Assembly: GCA_004194705.1 (NCBI GenBank)
Contig: SADC01000879.1
Coordinates: forward strand, 5,001 to 69,000
DNA: 64,000 bases
Reading direction: 5' to 3'
DNA from: Ditylenchus dipsaci
Taxonomy: Eukaryota > Nematoda > Chromadorea > Rhabditida > Anguinidae
Shown: piece by piece, positions 21,182 through 33,009 of the stretch
Layout of the letters: each line of letters opens with the position of its first letter
Numbering within the stretch: the stretch's first letter is position 1
Made by a program: the position numbers and the translations under genes
The notes under the pieces: model-generated
The model's input: only the letters and a program-made list of their open reading frames with translations
Databases searched by the model: none
What the model was told of the DNA's origin: nothing

Positions 21182-22287
21182 TCACGTCCACTAGAGAACC
21201 GACGTAAACATAAGTTCTAAAAAGTTCCAAAAGCTACCAGGAAGCCTTTTAATTGTACCAAGGCAAAAAATTTTTTTTCAAACGTGAAAAAATGACAAAA
21301 AATTAGTGGGAGGACACTTTTTAAAAAAACAATTCTTGCATTTTCGCCTTGCGAGTCCAAGGAGACTCGACCTAAAATGGTACGTGAACATCTCTAAAAG
21401 ACCAAAAAAAAAGATTTGAACATAGTTTTGTTAACCGGGGCTACCGCATAAAGAAACTCCAGTATGCATGCATCTTTTATGAAATAAAAATAAAAATAAA
21501 AAATATGGGGTTAAAAATGAAAAAAAATTAACTAAAGCTTGCGAAATCCCATTTTCTAGTCAAATACGCCAACCTCCCGAAAGTCTGTCCTCCTTTAAGC
21601 CTGAAACACAATATTAACACAACAGGCAGGTTCAGATGATACGAACATTATGTGTTCGGCATGGTCAACGGCAGGTTCATCTTGTTTGAATTGGAACTTA
21701 ATTTTAATTACTGAGATCGATCTCAATTTTATGTGATTCTTAGGATATGAACATTTAATCCACGCTTGAGCTTGTTGGGCTATGTAAAGACGACTTGCTG
21801 CAAAGAATGCATAATGAAACCCAATTATTTATTATATTACAGAGGTATCGGAATCATAATTTTGTGCATCGCTTGAAAAACGTCATCGATGTCACATCAT
21901 ATAAGTAATAGAGAATTTTTAAAAAAGTACGCAACTGTTTAATCCAATTCCACACGATGAATAATTCAAGAAATATGTTTTCACACGTGGTCTACAATAT
22001 TCGTTTTTTGAAGTCACTGTGCACTTTAGAACGTGCCTAGTGAATTTTTGGCTTTTTAAAATTCCCAAAATAATAATAATTTAGCAAAAAAGGATTGAGG
22101 CTTAAAAAGTGGCATTTCAAAAAAAATTTTTTGAGCATATCAAATTTTTGAAAATTAGGTCCACTCTTGCGCCAGCGCCCTCGCAATATAAAACACAATC
22201 GAGCAATTTTAACAATCGACGCTCGAACTAGCGCGTTTCTCAATTAACGAACGTTCGAATCAGCGCACGGCTTTGGTGTAGTATGAC
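21182..22287. other. AT-rich region with a fragment of the hairpin repeat
   Basis: About 21437-21480 is an inverse fragment of the hairpin family (GGGGCTACCGCATAAAG, CTCCAGTATGCATGCATC) without the GC core. The rest is AT-rich without ends or coding sequence I can support. Confidence 0.4.
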
Positions 22288-22416
22288 ATGGATGAGGATG
22301 AATAGCTAAACTTTGAAGCAATTGAAAACGACAGAAGGGACACAGAAGGTGGAAGGCACAATAGATACAAATACTCATCTCCAGTCAAAGCTTTTACTAA
22401 TTTCACTTTAATTTAA
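22288..22416 (+). pseudogene. Terminal exon relic, homologous to 42800-42931
   Basis: The frame reads MDEDE, a stop, then LNFEAIEND ... KYSSPVKAFTNFTLI and a stop. The copy at 42800 reads MEEDERLNFEAIEKAAEA ... KYSSPVKASTNFTFI. The acidic/charged composition followed by a short tail resembles the C-terminus of a transposase, but the family is not identified. This copy is broken by TAG at codon 6. Confidence 0.45.
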
Positions 22417-22739
22417 TTTGTTCAAAAATTGTAAAACCAAGTTAAGTAAAAAGTTTTTTTTTTTAGTTCATTCCATTCTATGACAATAATTGTTTACACG
22501 GGAAAGGCGATGTGTACCAAACCTAGCATTTTGTATTATACATTTATTTTGCCTATTTTCTATAATCTATTGCGATATTGAGTTCCAAAAACCTTTATTT
22601 TCAATATTAACATTTAGCTAGATACCATCTCTGTTTACTTGAGTTTTTGCAATGAAACGTTTTCGAGATGTTTTTTATTGCATAGTGTTCATTAAAATGA
22701 TCAGACAATTATTCGCTCTAACTCTAACTCGAGTGCGAG

Positions 22740-23583
22740 TCGAGTATCGCAGAAAGTACGAAAGAAAAGTCGAGGCGCCAGAAAGAAAGCTAATAAAGAA
22801 ATTGTGGTAAAAGATCTTCGAGACAGGAAGCGTCAACAGAAGAAAGGAGACAAAGACAAGGTGATGAATGATTTGCTAAATGTGTTGATGTTTTATTTCA
22901 GGTGGTTCCGAACTCAGCTAACCGAAGAAGATGTCATCACCAAGTTTCAAGAAGACGTTCATCTTACTCCTGGAGAAGCGTCGAAGAAAGAATGCCATCG
23001 ACGACAACGATCCGAAGGATTCTCAAAGACAGGAAGTTCCATCCTTTCAAGATGATGCTCAAACAAGAAATCAAGCCAAATGTCCAACAGAAGAGAATCG
23101 ACTTTGCCAACGCTCAGCTAGCTCTCGTGGAACAGGATAAAATTTTTTGACAAGCTAATGTTCTCAGACGAATCGCATTTTCATCTTCATGGATCGGTGA
23201 ACCATCACAACTTCCGCTACTGGTCATATCAGAATCCACATTGGTACCAAGAAGCTCCATTGCATTCTCAAGCATTCCAAGGAATTCCTCCTGATATGAA
23301 TACAGCGAGCAATGACAGCTATGGCCGTCGACTTCAACGCTGTATCGAAGGGCAAGCAAGAAGCGTAGAACAAGCATTTGGAAACATCGAATGAAATTCT
23401 TAATTTTTGTTGTTCGCATTGTTTATTGTTTTTATTGATGTTGAAAAATAGTTTCTTTATTGATGTCTCTTAATGTTATGCTGCCTAGAGTCTTGGCTAT
23501 CGAATAAAAAGATCTCGTCGAGACACAATAAAATCAAAAATATATGGCCGAAATAAAATCGGAAAGAAATTTGGCGAACCCTG
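22740..23583 (+). mobile_element. Internally deleted mariner-like element
   Basis: Holds transposase N-terminal and C-terminal coding parts joined across a deletion, and ends AAATTTGGCGAACCCTG followed by TA at 23584. The left inverted end was not found. A shared 3' end occurs at 10.2 kb, so at least two copies existed. Confidence 0.75.
22902..23394 (+). pseudogene. Mariner/Tc1-like transposase, internally deleted and frameshifted
   Basis: Three frames must be combined. After an intron-like gap ending TTTATTTCAG at 22901, one frame gives QLTEEDVITKFQEDVHLTPG; a shifted frame gives IRRILKDRKFHPFKMMLKQE and RIDFANAQLALVEQDKIF; a third, from 23158, gives MFSDESHFHLHGSVNHHNFR then YWSYQNPHWYQEAPLHSQ, which holds the first catalytic aspartate in the FSDE block. 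The text then jumps to AFQGIPPDMNTASNDSYGRR and IEGQARSVEQ, normally more than 100 residues further on. The second and third catalytic acidic residues are therefore deleted, and no active enzyme could be made. Confidence 0.8.
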
Positions 23584-23599
23584 TAAAAATCGATGCCTT

Positions 23600-24062
23600 T
23601 GCTTGGTGTTCTTGAAGCAGTCAACTCATGTTATTCGCTTCACTGGCTTGTTACACTGGATGCCTCAATTGGTTGGCGTGTCCGATGAACCATCTGTTGT
23701 AGAGGGATGTCCGAGGGCAAAATAGAAGTTGTTTATCCGAGGGATTAGACTTTGTAGCTTCCACGATGAGACCAGACCTCATTCCAATAATTCGCGCTGA
23801 GTCTTCTTTTACTTGCACAGTGCGTTGACGTACCTAAAGATATTTGGCATGAGAAACAATGTAAATTATAGCATACCTGGAAATTGCATTGACTTCGACG
23901 ACACGTGTAGGACTTTAGTTTGCGCCAAATTATCGGTTAAGCCGTATTTCGAAGTCGCCTTACCACCACAATTCGAACGCGACGGCATAGCCCTTACGCA
24001 TTTCACAACCATTGCACATCACAAGCAGCCTTCCTTACTATTTTGCTGATTGATGCCATTTT
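23600..24062 (-). pseudogene. Unrecognised split gene fragment
   Basis: On the minus strand a frame opens MASISKIVRKAACDVQWL at 24062 and, after a shift, continues VVKCVRAMPSRSNCGG ... VSSKSMQFP to a donor at 23876. A 43-bp GT...AG intron (23834-23876) follows; the next part joins as GTSTHCASKRRLSANYWNEV then WSHRGSYKV and a stop, or in another frame stays open for about 65 codons. Exon-like composition and a short intron suggest a real ancestry. No domain recognised; the frameshift makes it likely to be a relic. Confidence 0.3.
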
Positions 24063-24159
24063 CTACAATAAATACTAACATCTGATAAAAATATAGCTAT
24101 GAAAAGCAGCAACTCAAAAAAGGAGTACACAAATGAAAAAAAATTCGGTAATCCAAAAC

Positions 24160-24490
24160 TGTTATCTTAGGGCTTTCTTAAAAAGTGGCGGAAATGAGGC
24201 TAGCGTAAATGAGGTTGGCGGAAATGGGTTTGGCGGAAATAAATTGGCGAAATGATTTGGCGGGAATGAAAGCGAATCAATGCTCGGCGTTATCTGTAAG
24301 ATTTAGTTGTAGCCCTGTGGTTTCTTTTTAGCCTTGTTGACCCTACTAAGCCTAACGCTAGTAGTGTCAGGGGCGCTAGTAGCGCCTCGCTTGACCCTAC
24401 TAAGCCTAAACTTGTTGTTTTGCAAGGGTAGTTACAGCAATTTTTAAAGGTCGGATGCTTGGGGGGGGGGTATTCGCTAGTAGCGCGCCT
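24160..24490. repeat. GGCGGAAATG array and CGCTAGTAGCG element
   Basis: 24180-24270 repeats TGGCGGAAATGAG-like 12-14-mers. From about 24331 there are CGCTAGTAGTG, GGCGCTAGTAGCGCC, AAACTTGTTGTTTTGCAAGG and a G10 run before TATTCGCTAGTAGCGC. The same phrases occur at 38.7 kb, so this is part of the C/G-tract MITE group. Confidence 0.55.
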
Positions 24491-25390
24491 TGTTCTTTTT
24501 TTATCTTTAATCTAGTGGGCAAACTGATTGGCGTTAATGCTGCAGAGCACAGGTATACTTATGGTTGTTTTACTCTTTTTGACGATTTGTTCGCAAGGAA
24601 GTGCTCAACGAAGAAGAGGCAGATGATCATTTACCGGTGCAAGACGATACAGTAGAGGAAGCGATGGAAATTGTCTATAAAGAAAACTCCGATATTGTTA
24701 CTCACTATAATCCTATCTAACTAGAGTAATCCAATCTACCCTTTCTAGTTCTAATCCACCTCTAAGTCAAAGAGAAGATTCTTTCAATAGGAGCACTTAT
24801 GACCGGCACAGAAAAAACATCTAGCGCAAGAATTGCAATCAGCTTGTACTTCTTAAGTGTATTAGTGAAATTTCGTAAACTCAGATTCCCTCCAAAATAA
24901 ATATCTATTGTTTAAAGCAAATTCGACCAATACTTCAGGGGATCAATAGGAAATGGGGATAGGACCTTGCTGCTTTCCACGCTTTAAAATATCTCCAGCT
25001 CACGACTTGGTGCCAAACAGATTTCTGCAGACTGCTTTAAACTTCAAAATATCTCTTCAGGTTTATCAGTAGTTAAAACCAACAAAATTATACCTCTCAT
25101 ACTTTTCTGTGAAGGTAAAAAATAAAAAAGCAAATCGATGTGAAAAAGTGACCGCCAATGTTTCCGTTTGCTTTTAATCTGAAGAAAACTAAAAAAATGC
25201 TAGAAAACTTAAAAACCTTCTTATGAAATTACGGCACTTCTGGTCTTTGCCTCTTTTTATTTTTTTGCACCTTTTTCAAATTGGTAGAGCACATACACAA
25301 CTAATTTATCTCTTTAGTCTGCGTTGTGGTAATTTCTTTCAACTTCACGACTGATTGTATCGCACTTAACGATATTTTTCAAGGCACTCA
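24491..25390. other. No recognised feature
   Basis: About 900 bp with no coding frame of note, no inverted ends and no tandem repeats that I can see. Confidence 0.3.
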
Positions 25391-25700
25391 TCAGAACATG
25401 GAGACAACTGTTGCTAATAGCAAGGAGTGGCATGATTGACCATATAGGTTCGCAAACAATAAGTCCCAGAAGAAGGATGCAGGGATCTGCACAGTGGAAC
25501 TGTGGCTGCTAAAATACTGGCTGGGGGTAGAACTGGCCATAGTGATTGCACTGTGATGGCTGTTGCCTCCATTCAGACCTACACAGTTGGTACAAGTGTC
25601 CGCACAAAATGGTTGGCAACTGCGTCTGCAGGTTGCAATGCAGTCTCGACTTGAAATTGGCAATTGATCAGGAGTTGCAGATGCATCAGAGTGCGTACAC
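25391..25700 (-). pseudogene. Decayed cysteine-rich secreted protein exon
   Basis: On the minus strand the frame reads SRDCIATCRRSCQPFCADTC and TNCVGLNGGNSHH, a close relative of the exon at 39.3 kb (RDCIAACRPSCQPSCVDTC). After GGNSH the frame shifts: the later text (QPQFHCADPCI-like in another frame) no longer joins. The upstream signal-peptide part is not preserved and the splice donor at the end (GTTCTGATGAG) has lost GT. A dead paralogue. Confidence 0.75.
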
Positions 25701-25740
25701 TAATGTGGAGTCAGTGATCCTTCTTCCAAGGAGCGAATCG

Positions 25741-26101
25741 GGAACCTGATGAAAAGCATGCAACTAAAAGGACGTGGGTCTCCAGCCAATTTACGCTTCT
25801 AGGAACTTCCTGTAATTCAGTAATTGTTATTCTAATATTACTTATGGGTTCCGTAAACTTTGAGTTTATTTTCAAAACTACCACGTGTTGTTTTCGAAAC
25901 GGTCATAAGAGGCCGTTAAATAGGATTTTTCGTTGACGAGTTTCTGCGTTGGCGAGTCTTTTGCGTTGGAGAAATTACGAAAAAAATTAAAACTTGAAAA
26001 TTAGTAGATAGCTGAGTGGTCCTGAAAGTTGTTAGCGTCATATCTTTTTAGGTTCAGACGACCAGATAACAGTAGCGCGTTATGAAAATTGACGATGACT
26101 A
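25741..26101. other. No recognised feature
   Basis: AT-rich DNA; 25940-25980 has three GCGTTGG/GAGTTTC-like repeats. Nothing more. Confidence 0.3.
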
Positions 26102-26103
26102 TA

Positions 26104-26316
26104 CCGTTATATCTTTAATAAGGCCCACCTTCTATTGAGACCCCACCTTCTAATTACGCCCCACCTCTTAAGAGGTGTTGAAAAATAAGGCCACACCTCA
26201 AATAAGGCCTAATAAGGCCAGAAAGGCATCTTCTAATAAGGCCCACCTTCTAATGAGGCCACACCTCAAAGAGGGTTGAAAAATAAGCCCCATGGGTCCT
26301 TATTAGAAGATATACG
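26104..26316. mobile_element. CCGTATTT-family MITE, diverged
   Basis: Starts TA then CCGTTATATCTTTAATAAGG and ends CCTTATTAGAAGATATACG, with repeated AATAAGGCCCACCTTCTAAT phrases inside. The right terminal bases are mutated, so the right TA is lost. Confidence 0.6.
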
Positions 26317-26614
26317 TTGTGTTTGGATGCTCCATCGTACCAAACGAGACTGTTCCTCCTATTCAAATAATCACAACAGCCACAATGTCAACTTGCCATC
26401 CAGCCCCATTGTTGTGCCTCTAAAAGAAAGTACGTGTTTGGACGCATGTGTGCCAGACTTTCTGCCCTCCTCTCACTCTGATAATAACAACACTACTGCT
26501 TTGATAAAAAAACAATTGCTGTGTGCAACGACCAACAAGACGACCGAGTGCACATCTGCATCAGATGCGATGGCGAGTGCAAGTCCAAGTGTAAAAAAAA
26601 GAATAATCGGCTGA
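26317..26614 (+). pseudogene. Cysteine-rich coding fragment, related to 48.6 kb
   Basis: The frame reads LHRTKRDCSSYSNNHNSHNV, then ESTCLDACVPDFLPSSH and QLLCATTNKTTECTSASDAM, ending in a stop at 26614. The copy at 48594-48776 keeps the same frame through LLHRTKADCCSHSNNNNSY. Spaced cysteines suggest a secreted protein, but there is no start, no signal sequence and no clear splice site. Confidence 0.35.
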
Positions 26615-26619
26615 TAATT

Positions 26620-26984
26620 ATACGTCAAGTACCATATTTAGTTTATCTCAGATGCGATAAGCACTGTATAAAATAGCACATTTTCGCCAAAATACTCTAA
26701 GATGTAGTTTTCTAAGCAAATTCATTATCATATAAATTTTGAGCAGGAAGCTCTGGGTTGATAGCGTCGATTCCGCTAAAAGGAGGACAAACAATAGGGG
26801 AGGGACTTTTGACTAGAAAATGGGATTTGCTACTTTAAGTTAATTTAATTTTTAATTCAACCCCAAATTTTTTTACACAATTATTATTGCCATGAATACC
26901 CCGACAAAAAAACACATGAGATCAAAGTTTGGAAAAAAATTTTTTTTCGCAAAAATGTGCCCTGGTCAATTCAGGGGGTTACGG
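26620..26984. other. No recognised feature
   Basis: AT-rich spacer between a gene fragment and a foldback element. Nothing seen. Confidence 0.3.
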
Positions 26985-27330
26985 TTGTTTCAGAACTTTC
27001 ATTTTCATAAATGCTCTAGTGGACATTGTATAAACACAGTCTATACTTAAATGACGCTAGAAAGCTGGGCTACATTTAAAGTTTAACGATGTATAATTGA
27101 CTGTGCTTGCAAAATGTGCAAAAAAAACAAAAGTTCTCAAAAAGCTCCGAAAATTTCCCGAAAGCCTGGACTTTTTTTTAGAACTTTTTTTTTTTTGCAC
27201 GTGCAAGCACAGTCATATACTCGTTTATACTTAAATGTAGCCCAGCTTTCTTAGCGTCATTTTAAGTATAGACTTGTTTATAACAATGTCACTAGAGCAT
27301 TTATGAAAATGAAAGTTCTGACACAATCCG
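26985..27330. mobile_element. Foldback MITE
   Basis: Long inverted arms: CAGAACTTTCATTTTCATAA ... GACGCTAGAAAGCTGGGCTA at the left and AGCCCAGCTTTCTTAGCGTC ... TTATGAAAATGAAAGTTCTG at the right, centred near 27158. About 345 bp, non-coding. Confidence 0.75.
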
Positions 27331-27396
27331 AAAGGTACCTTACCACCACCGTTACCATCGCAAACGATAAAACAAAAAATTAGTCAATGAATCAGC

Positions 27397-27531
27397 TTAC
27401 TGTATCCAATTCCCCCCATTTTCAGTCACCCATTCATCTACATCTTCCTTGCTAGAAGCAATCCTTTGCAGTTGTCCATTCGCGCGCCACACTACGCTTC
27501 TTTTGTTGCTTAGCTTGGAATTGCATCTCTA
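27397..27531 (-). pseudogene. Short coding-like terminal exon
   Basis: Minus-strand frame NSKLSNKRSVVWRANGQLQR then SSKEDVDEWVTENGGNWIQ and a stop. Composition is protein-like and there is no repeat here, but no family is recognised and the upstream edge is closed by a stop three codons before. Confidence 0.25.
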
Positions 27532-27609
27532 GAGTATTACCTAAGTCATTTCAAGTAATTTTTTAGAAACGAGAAACAAGGCAGCCGGCACACAACTAAT
27601 TAAACATTA

Positions 27610-27770
27610 TAACTAAAGTGTTTGTCGGGAACTTTCACAGATTTGTCGGGTAATTTAACAGATTTGTCGGGAAATTCATTACTTATAGGCAAATTCGAAT
27701 TTGCCGGGAAAATTTATTAATTAGTCGGGAAATTTCACACATTTGTCGGGAGTTTTTCAATTGATCCACT
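27610..27770. repeat. TTTGTCGGGAAATTT repeats
   Basis: Five or six imperfect copies of GATTTGTCGGGAAATTTCAC, including one inverted pair around GGCAAATTCGAATTTGCC. Style matches the subterminal arrays of palindromic MITEs in this window. From 27780 to 28526 I see no gene; a minus-strand frame at 27891-28151 has no recognised domain. Confidence 0.5.
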
Positions 27771-28526
27771 TTAAATTAACATTCATCGCTCGTAAAAATG
27801 CACTGTTCATCAAAGTGTATCTAGTTGATTATGAATGTGTGTAAGCTAGATAATCAGTTGGGTTGGATCTATCCAGTTATGACTTAGGAACTAAACGTTA
27901 TGACTTACTGCTAAATGACCATGCTCACGTGATCTGGTGGTCCCCGCCAATTCAACCTTTTCCCCAGTCATTGGTCTTCTGTACGGTTCTTTAACTTGGT
28001 TTCTAACCGAACCAAGCCTAGATTCAATTTTAGTGTACTTTTTGTTAGAAACTATGTTGAAAAATTCGAACACAAGATCAGCGATAAGGAAACTTTTTTG
28101 AATTGGCGGCGGACCACCAGGCCACCGTGAGAATGGTCTTTTTAAAAGCATGTTTTTGAATTTACGTCATCCCTATATCGAATTCACTATTGACCAATTA
28201 GTTTGATCTTGTAGCTAAGACACAAGGATTTGAAATTAACTAATAAAATTTGGTACTTCTTTTAGTTCCCCCCATACTCGGATATTTTGAAAAGTCCCCC
28301 GATGTAAATTTTTCTGCACAGCAAGATACGAGAGCATTTCTTAACACTTTCTAAATAAGAAAAATGAAAAATTTTCAAAAAAAAATTTCGTCCGTCCCTC
28401 AGGATAAATGGTCTTTTTCGGGTATTTTAGGGTCATTTTTGGGTGATTTATCACATTTTAATTGCTGGAGCTGGGCAAAAAGACTCTCTAATGCTTTTTT
28501 GATCAAGAGTCGTGCTCGAAATTATG

Positions 28527-28693
28527 TCTAAGGTGAGTCTGTGCGCCCTGCGCCCCGAAGGGGGCGCAGGGGGCTTGGTTGCTTGGGGGTGAGATTCGCA
28601 CACACGCATACCTGAGACACAAATCACTCGAAAATGACTCTGGGTGCATAAAAAACATATGCATACCAGAGTTTATTTACGCAGTAGGCCCCA
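28527..28693 (+). repeat. GC-core hairpin repeat, copy 3
   Basis: GTCTAAGGTGAGTCTGTGCG, then GCGCCCCGAAGGGGGCGCAG with GGGGCTTGG, GTGAGATTCGCACACACGC, ACACAAATCACTCGAAAATG and ACCAGAGTTTATTTACGC. Confidence 0.7.
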
Positions 28694-28941
28694 GAAAGTT
28701 AAAAATTGTTCAAAATTCTAGTATTTTTTTACCTAGAATTTTCTTAAAAAATGTTTAAAATTTGGTTAAAAATACCCTAAAAAGGCCATCTACCCCCAAG
28801 GGGTGGTGACATTTTTTTGATAAAATTCAACATTCTTATTTAGAAAGTGTTTAGAAATGCTTCTTGTATCTTGTTGTGCAGAAAAAATGAGTTCGGGTGA
28901 TTCGGGGTCACTTTTCAAAAAATCCGAGCATGGGGGGAACT

Positions 28942-29290
28942 TAAGTAGTGCCGAAAATGTTATATACAAATGCTTAGTTGCGCTCTCAGTCTCACACACG
29001 CAGGCGAGCGTGAAAGTAATTACGGACTCAAAAGACCATTGCCGTCTATGGACATGAAAATTTGATTTTTGAATTTGAGAATAAAGAGTTTGGTGATTGC
29101 CATGAAATAGCAGTGAAATAATAAATAGATAACACATTGCGAAGGTACTGTTAGCGGAGCAAAGGTTGTAAAAACATTATTTTACTACATGCTGCATAGT
29201 AACATGGGCTTGTATTTATTGTATGTTGTATTCCTTGGCTGTGCTACAACTTGACGCTAGGATACTACTGAAGTGCTTGAGCTTGAATTC
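28942..29290 (+). repeat. Extra copy of a palindrome-arm segment
   Basis: GTGCCGAAAATGTTATATAC ... ACTACTGAAGTGCTTGAGC repeats the segment found twice in each arm of the giant palindrome that follows. It stands outside the palindrome, directly before its left edge. Confidence 0.65.
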
Positions 29291-29416
29291 TGGTCAAAAA
29301 AAATTGAGATTTGAGCTTTTTGCAAATTCGACTTTTTACTGTTTTACCATGTTTAGTCAGTGGAGCTAGGCAAAAAGAACCTCTAAATGCATATTTGATC
29401 AAGATTCTTGCTCGGA

Positions 29417-29613
29417 ATCATGTCTAAGGTTAGTGAGTGAGCGCATCTCTAACCTACCAAGCCCCTTGTGCCCCCTTCGGGGGCGCAGGGGCTTGGTTGT
29501 TGGGGTTGAGATGCGCACACCCACATACCTTAGACGCAAATCACTCGAAAGTGACTCTGGATGCATGAAAAAGCATGCATACCAGAGTTTATTCATGCGG
29601 TAGGCCCCAGTCA
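29417..29613 (+). repeat. GC-core hairpin repeat, copy 4
   Basis: Full palindromic form: GTCTAAGGTTAGTGAGTGAG, GCGCATCTCTAACC, core AAGCCCCTTGTGCCCCC with GGGGGCGCAGGGGCTTGG, GTTGAGATGCGCACACCC, CATACCTTAGACGC, then CCAGAGTTTATTCATGCGG. Confidence 0.75.
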
Positions 29614-32600
29614 ACAAAACTATGTTCCAACATATTCCTTTTTTTCAAATTAGCTTCTTTTTTGTCCATTTCCACCCTAATACGGCACTAAATCCTTTGA
29701 AAATGGTCAGAATGGGTACTTTTTGGTGGTCCCAAACTCGATTTTTTCTTTCATTTTCATCTAAAGAAGTGCCGAAAATGTTATATATAAATGCTTAGTT
29801 GCGCTCTCAGTCTCACACAGGCAGGCGAGCGTGAAAGTAATTACGGACTCAAAAGACCATCGCCGTCTATGGACATGAAAATTTGATTTTTGAATTTGAG
29901 AATAAAAAGTTTGGTGATTGCCATGAAATAGCAGTGAAATAATAAATAGATAACACATTGCGAAGGTACTGTTAGCGGAGCAAAGGTTGTAAAAACAATT
30001 ATTACAACATGCTGCATAGTAACATGGGCTTGTATTTATTCGTGACCCATCGGTTAGCTGACATAAACTCATATAGTAATTGTCAATATTTAAAATGGTA
30101 CAACTGTTATCTTGCTTATTCAAATCCAAGAAGGTATGACATGACAACTTTCAAGACCACTAACTAAAGTTTAATTCAAGCTCAAGCACTTCAGTAGTAT
30201 CCTAGCGTCAAGTTGTAGCACAGCCAAGGAATACAACATACAAATAAATACAAGCCCATGTTACTATGCAGCATGTAGTAAATAATTGTTTTTACAACCT
30301 TTGCTCCGCTAACAGTACCTTCGCAATGTGTTATCTATTTATTATTTCACTGCTATTTCATGGCAATCACCAAACTTTTATTCTCAAATTCAAAAATCAA
30401 ATTTTCATGTCCATAGACGGCAATGGTCTTTGAGTCCGTAATTACTTTCACGCCTGCGTCGTGTGTGAGACTGAGAGCGCAACTAAGCATTTATATATAA
30501 CATTTTCGGCACTTCTTTAGTTCCCCCATACTCGGATTTTTTGAAAAGTGACCCGAAATCACCCCCGAACTCATTTTTTCTGCACAACAAGATACAAGAT
30601 ACCTAAGCACTGATTTGGGTAGTTAGATACTGGTGTGGAGCAGTTTGGGATGGTTTAGGTTGGTTTAAGATGGTTGAGAATGGTTAAGGTGGAATCGTGA
30701 GCGATTAAGCCCATCGGACCCGTAATCTGATCCGCTCAATCGATTTTTCGCAAAAAGTTTACCCCCCCCCCCCTTTAGTAAACCCCCAAAAAAACCAACT
30801 TCAGGGCTTCGGCCACTCGGGGTGGGATTTTGAGCGATCCAAGTCATTTTTGACTATAAATCTTGAATTCCCGCAAAATTTACTGCAGTATTTTACCGAA
30901 AATTCAATTTGCGGGTAAATCAGTATTGGCGGGGTGAACGAGTATTTTGCTCAAAATTTCAAATTTGGCGGGTAAAAAAAATAATTTGGCGGGGTAAATC
31001 AGTAATTTGGCGGGGTAAAACATTTTGAGCTATTAAATCTCAGTTATTGCGCCAATTTGAATTCATGACTATAACTTAAAATTTCAGCGAAAATTTAAAA
31101 ATCTGGTTTCAAATTAATGATTGCTCGAAACTTTGTCCGAGAAACACTGCTGCACCTTTAAACTTGGTCAAGGCGAAAAAATTATTTTAATTTTCAAATC
31201 GCGATGCGATTGCTCTTTAAACGGTTGCGTGTGATTACCGTATTTCTGCGACATGTCGATTATTTTTCAACCCTTCAAAAAATGTGAAAAGTCATTGAAA
31301 TTCAAATTGGCGCAATAACTGAGTTTAATAGGCTCAAATTGTTTACCCGCCAATTTACTGATTTACCCCGCCAATTATTTTTTTACCCCGCAAATTTTGA
31401 ATTTTGAAGCAAAATACTCGTTCACCCCGCCAAATTACTGATTTACCCCCCAATTATTTATTTACCCGCCAAATTTGAATTTTCGGTGAAATACTGCAGT
31501 AAATTTTGCGGGAATTCAGGATTTTATAGTCAAAATGACGGATCGCTCAAAATCCCACCCCGAGTGGCCAGAGCCCCTGAAAGTTGGTTTTTTGGGGGTT
31601 TACTAAAGGGGGGGTAAAACTTTTTGCGAAAAATCGATTGAGGCGGATCAGATTACGGGTCGATGGGGCTTAATCGCTCAGGATTCCACCTTAACATTCT
31701 CAACCATCTTAAACCAACCTAAACCATCCCAAACTGCTCCACACAGTATAACTACCTAAATCAGTGCTTAGTATCTTGTATCTTGTTGTGCAGAAAAATT
31801 GAGTTCGGGGGTGATTTCGGGTCACTTTTCAAAAAATCCGAGTATGGGGAACTAAGAAGTGCCGAAAATGTTATATAAAATGCTTAGTTGCCTCTTCAGT
31901 CTCACACACGCAGGCGAGGCGTGAAAGTAATTACGGACTCAAAAGACCATTGCCGTCTATGGACATGAAAATTTGTTTGAATTGAGAATAAAAGTTTGGT
32001 GATTGCCATGAAATAGCAGTGAAATAATAAATAGATAACACATGCGAAGGTACTGTTAGCGGAGCAAAGGTTGTAAAACAATTATTTACTACATGCTGCT
32101 AGTACATGGCTTGTATTTATTTGTATGTTGTATTCTTGGCTGTGCTACAACTTGACGCTAGGATACTACTGAAGTGCTTGAGCTTGAATAAACTTTGTTA
32201 GTGGTCTGAAGTTGTCAGTGTCATACCTTTCTTGGATTTGAATAAGCAAGATAACTCAGGTACATTTTAATATTGACAATTACTTATGAGTTTATGTCAG
32301 CTAACCGATGGGTCACGAATAAATACAAGCCATGTTACTATGCAGCATGTTGTAAATATTGTTTTACACCTTTGCTCCGCTAACAGTACCTCGCAATGTG
32401 TTATCTATTTATTATTCACTGCTATTTCATGGCAATCACCAAACTTTTTATTCTCAAATTCAAAAATCAAATTTTCATGTCCATAGACGGCGAGGTCTTT
32501 TGAGTCCGTAATTACTTTCACGCTCGCCTGCCTGTGTGAGACTGAGAGCGCAACTAAGCATTTATATATAACATTTTCGGCACTTCTTTAGATGAAATGA

Positions 32601-32736
32601 AAGAAAAATCGAGTTTTGGGACCACCAAAATGTACCATTCTGACCATTTTCAAAGGGATTTAGTGCCGTATTAGGGTGGAAAGGACCAAAAAGAAGCTTA
32701 ATTTTAAAAAAAAAGGAATATGTTGAACATAGTTTG

Positions 32737-32935
32737 TTGACTGGGGCCTACCGCATGAATAAACTCTGGTATGCATGCTTTTTCATGCATCCAGAGTCAC
32801 TTTCGAGTGATTTGCGTCTAAGGTATGTGGGTGTGCGCATCTCAACCCCAAGCAACCAAGCCCCCTGCGCCCCGAAGGGGGCACAAGGGGCTTGGTAGGT
32901 TAGAGTGCTCACTCACTAACCTTAGACATGATTCC
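32737..32935 (-). repeat. GC-core hairpin repeat, copy 5
   Basis: Mirror image of copy 4, in the right arm of the giant palindrome: ACCGCATGAATAAACTCTGG ... GTCTAAGGTATGTGGGTG ... core ... AACCTTAGAC. Confidence 0.75.
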
Positions 32936-33009
32936 GAGCAAGAATCTTGATCAAATATGCATTTAGAGGTTCTTTTTGCCTAGCTCCACTGACTAAAACA
33001 TGGTAAACA

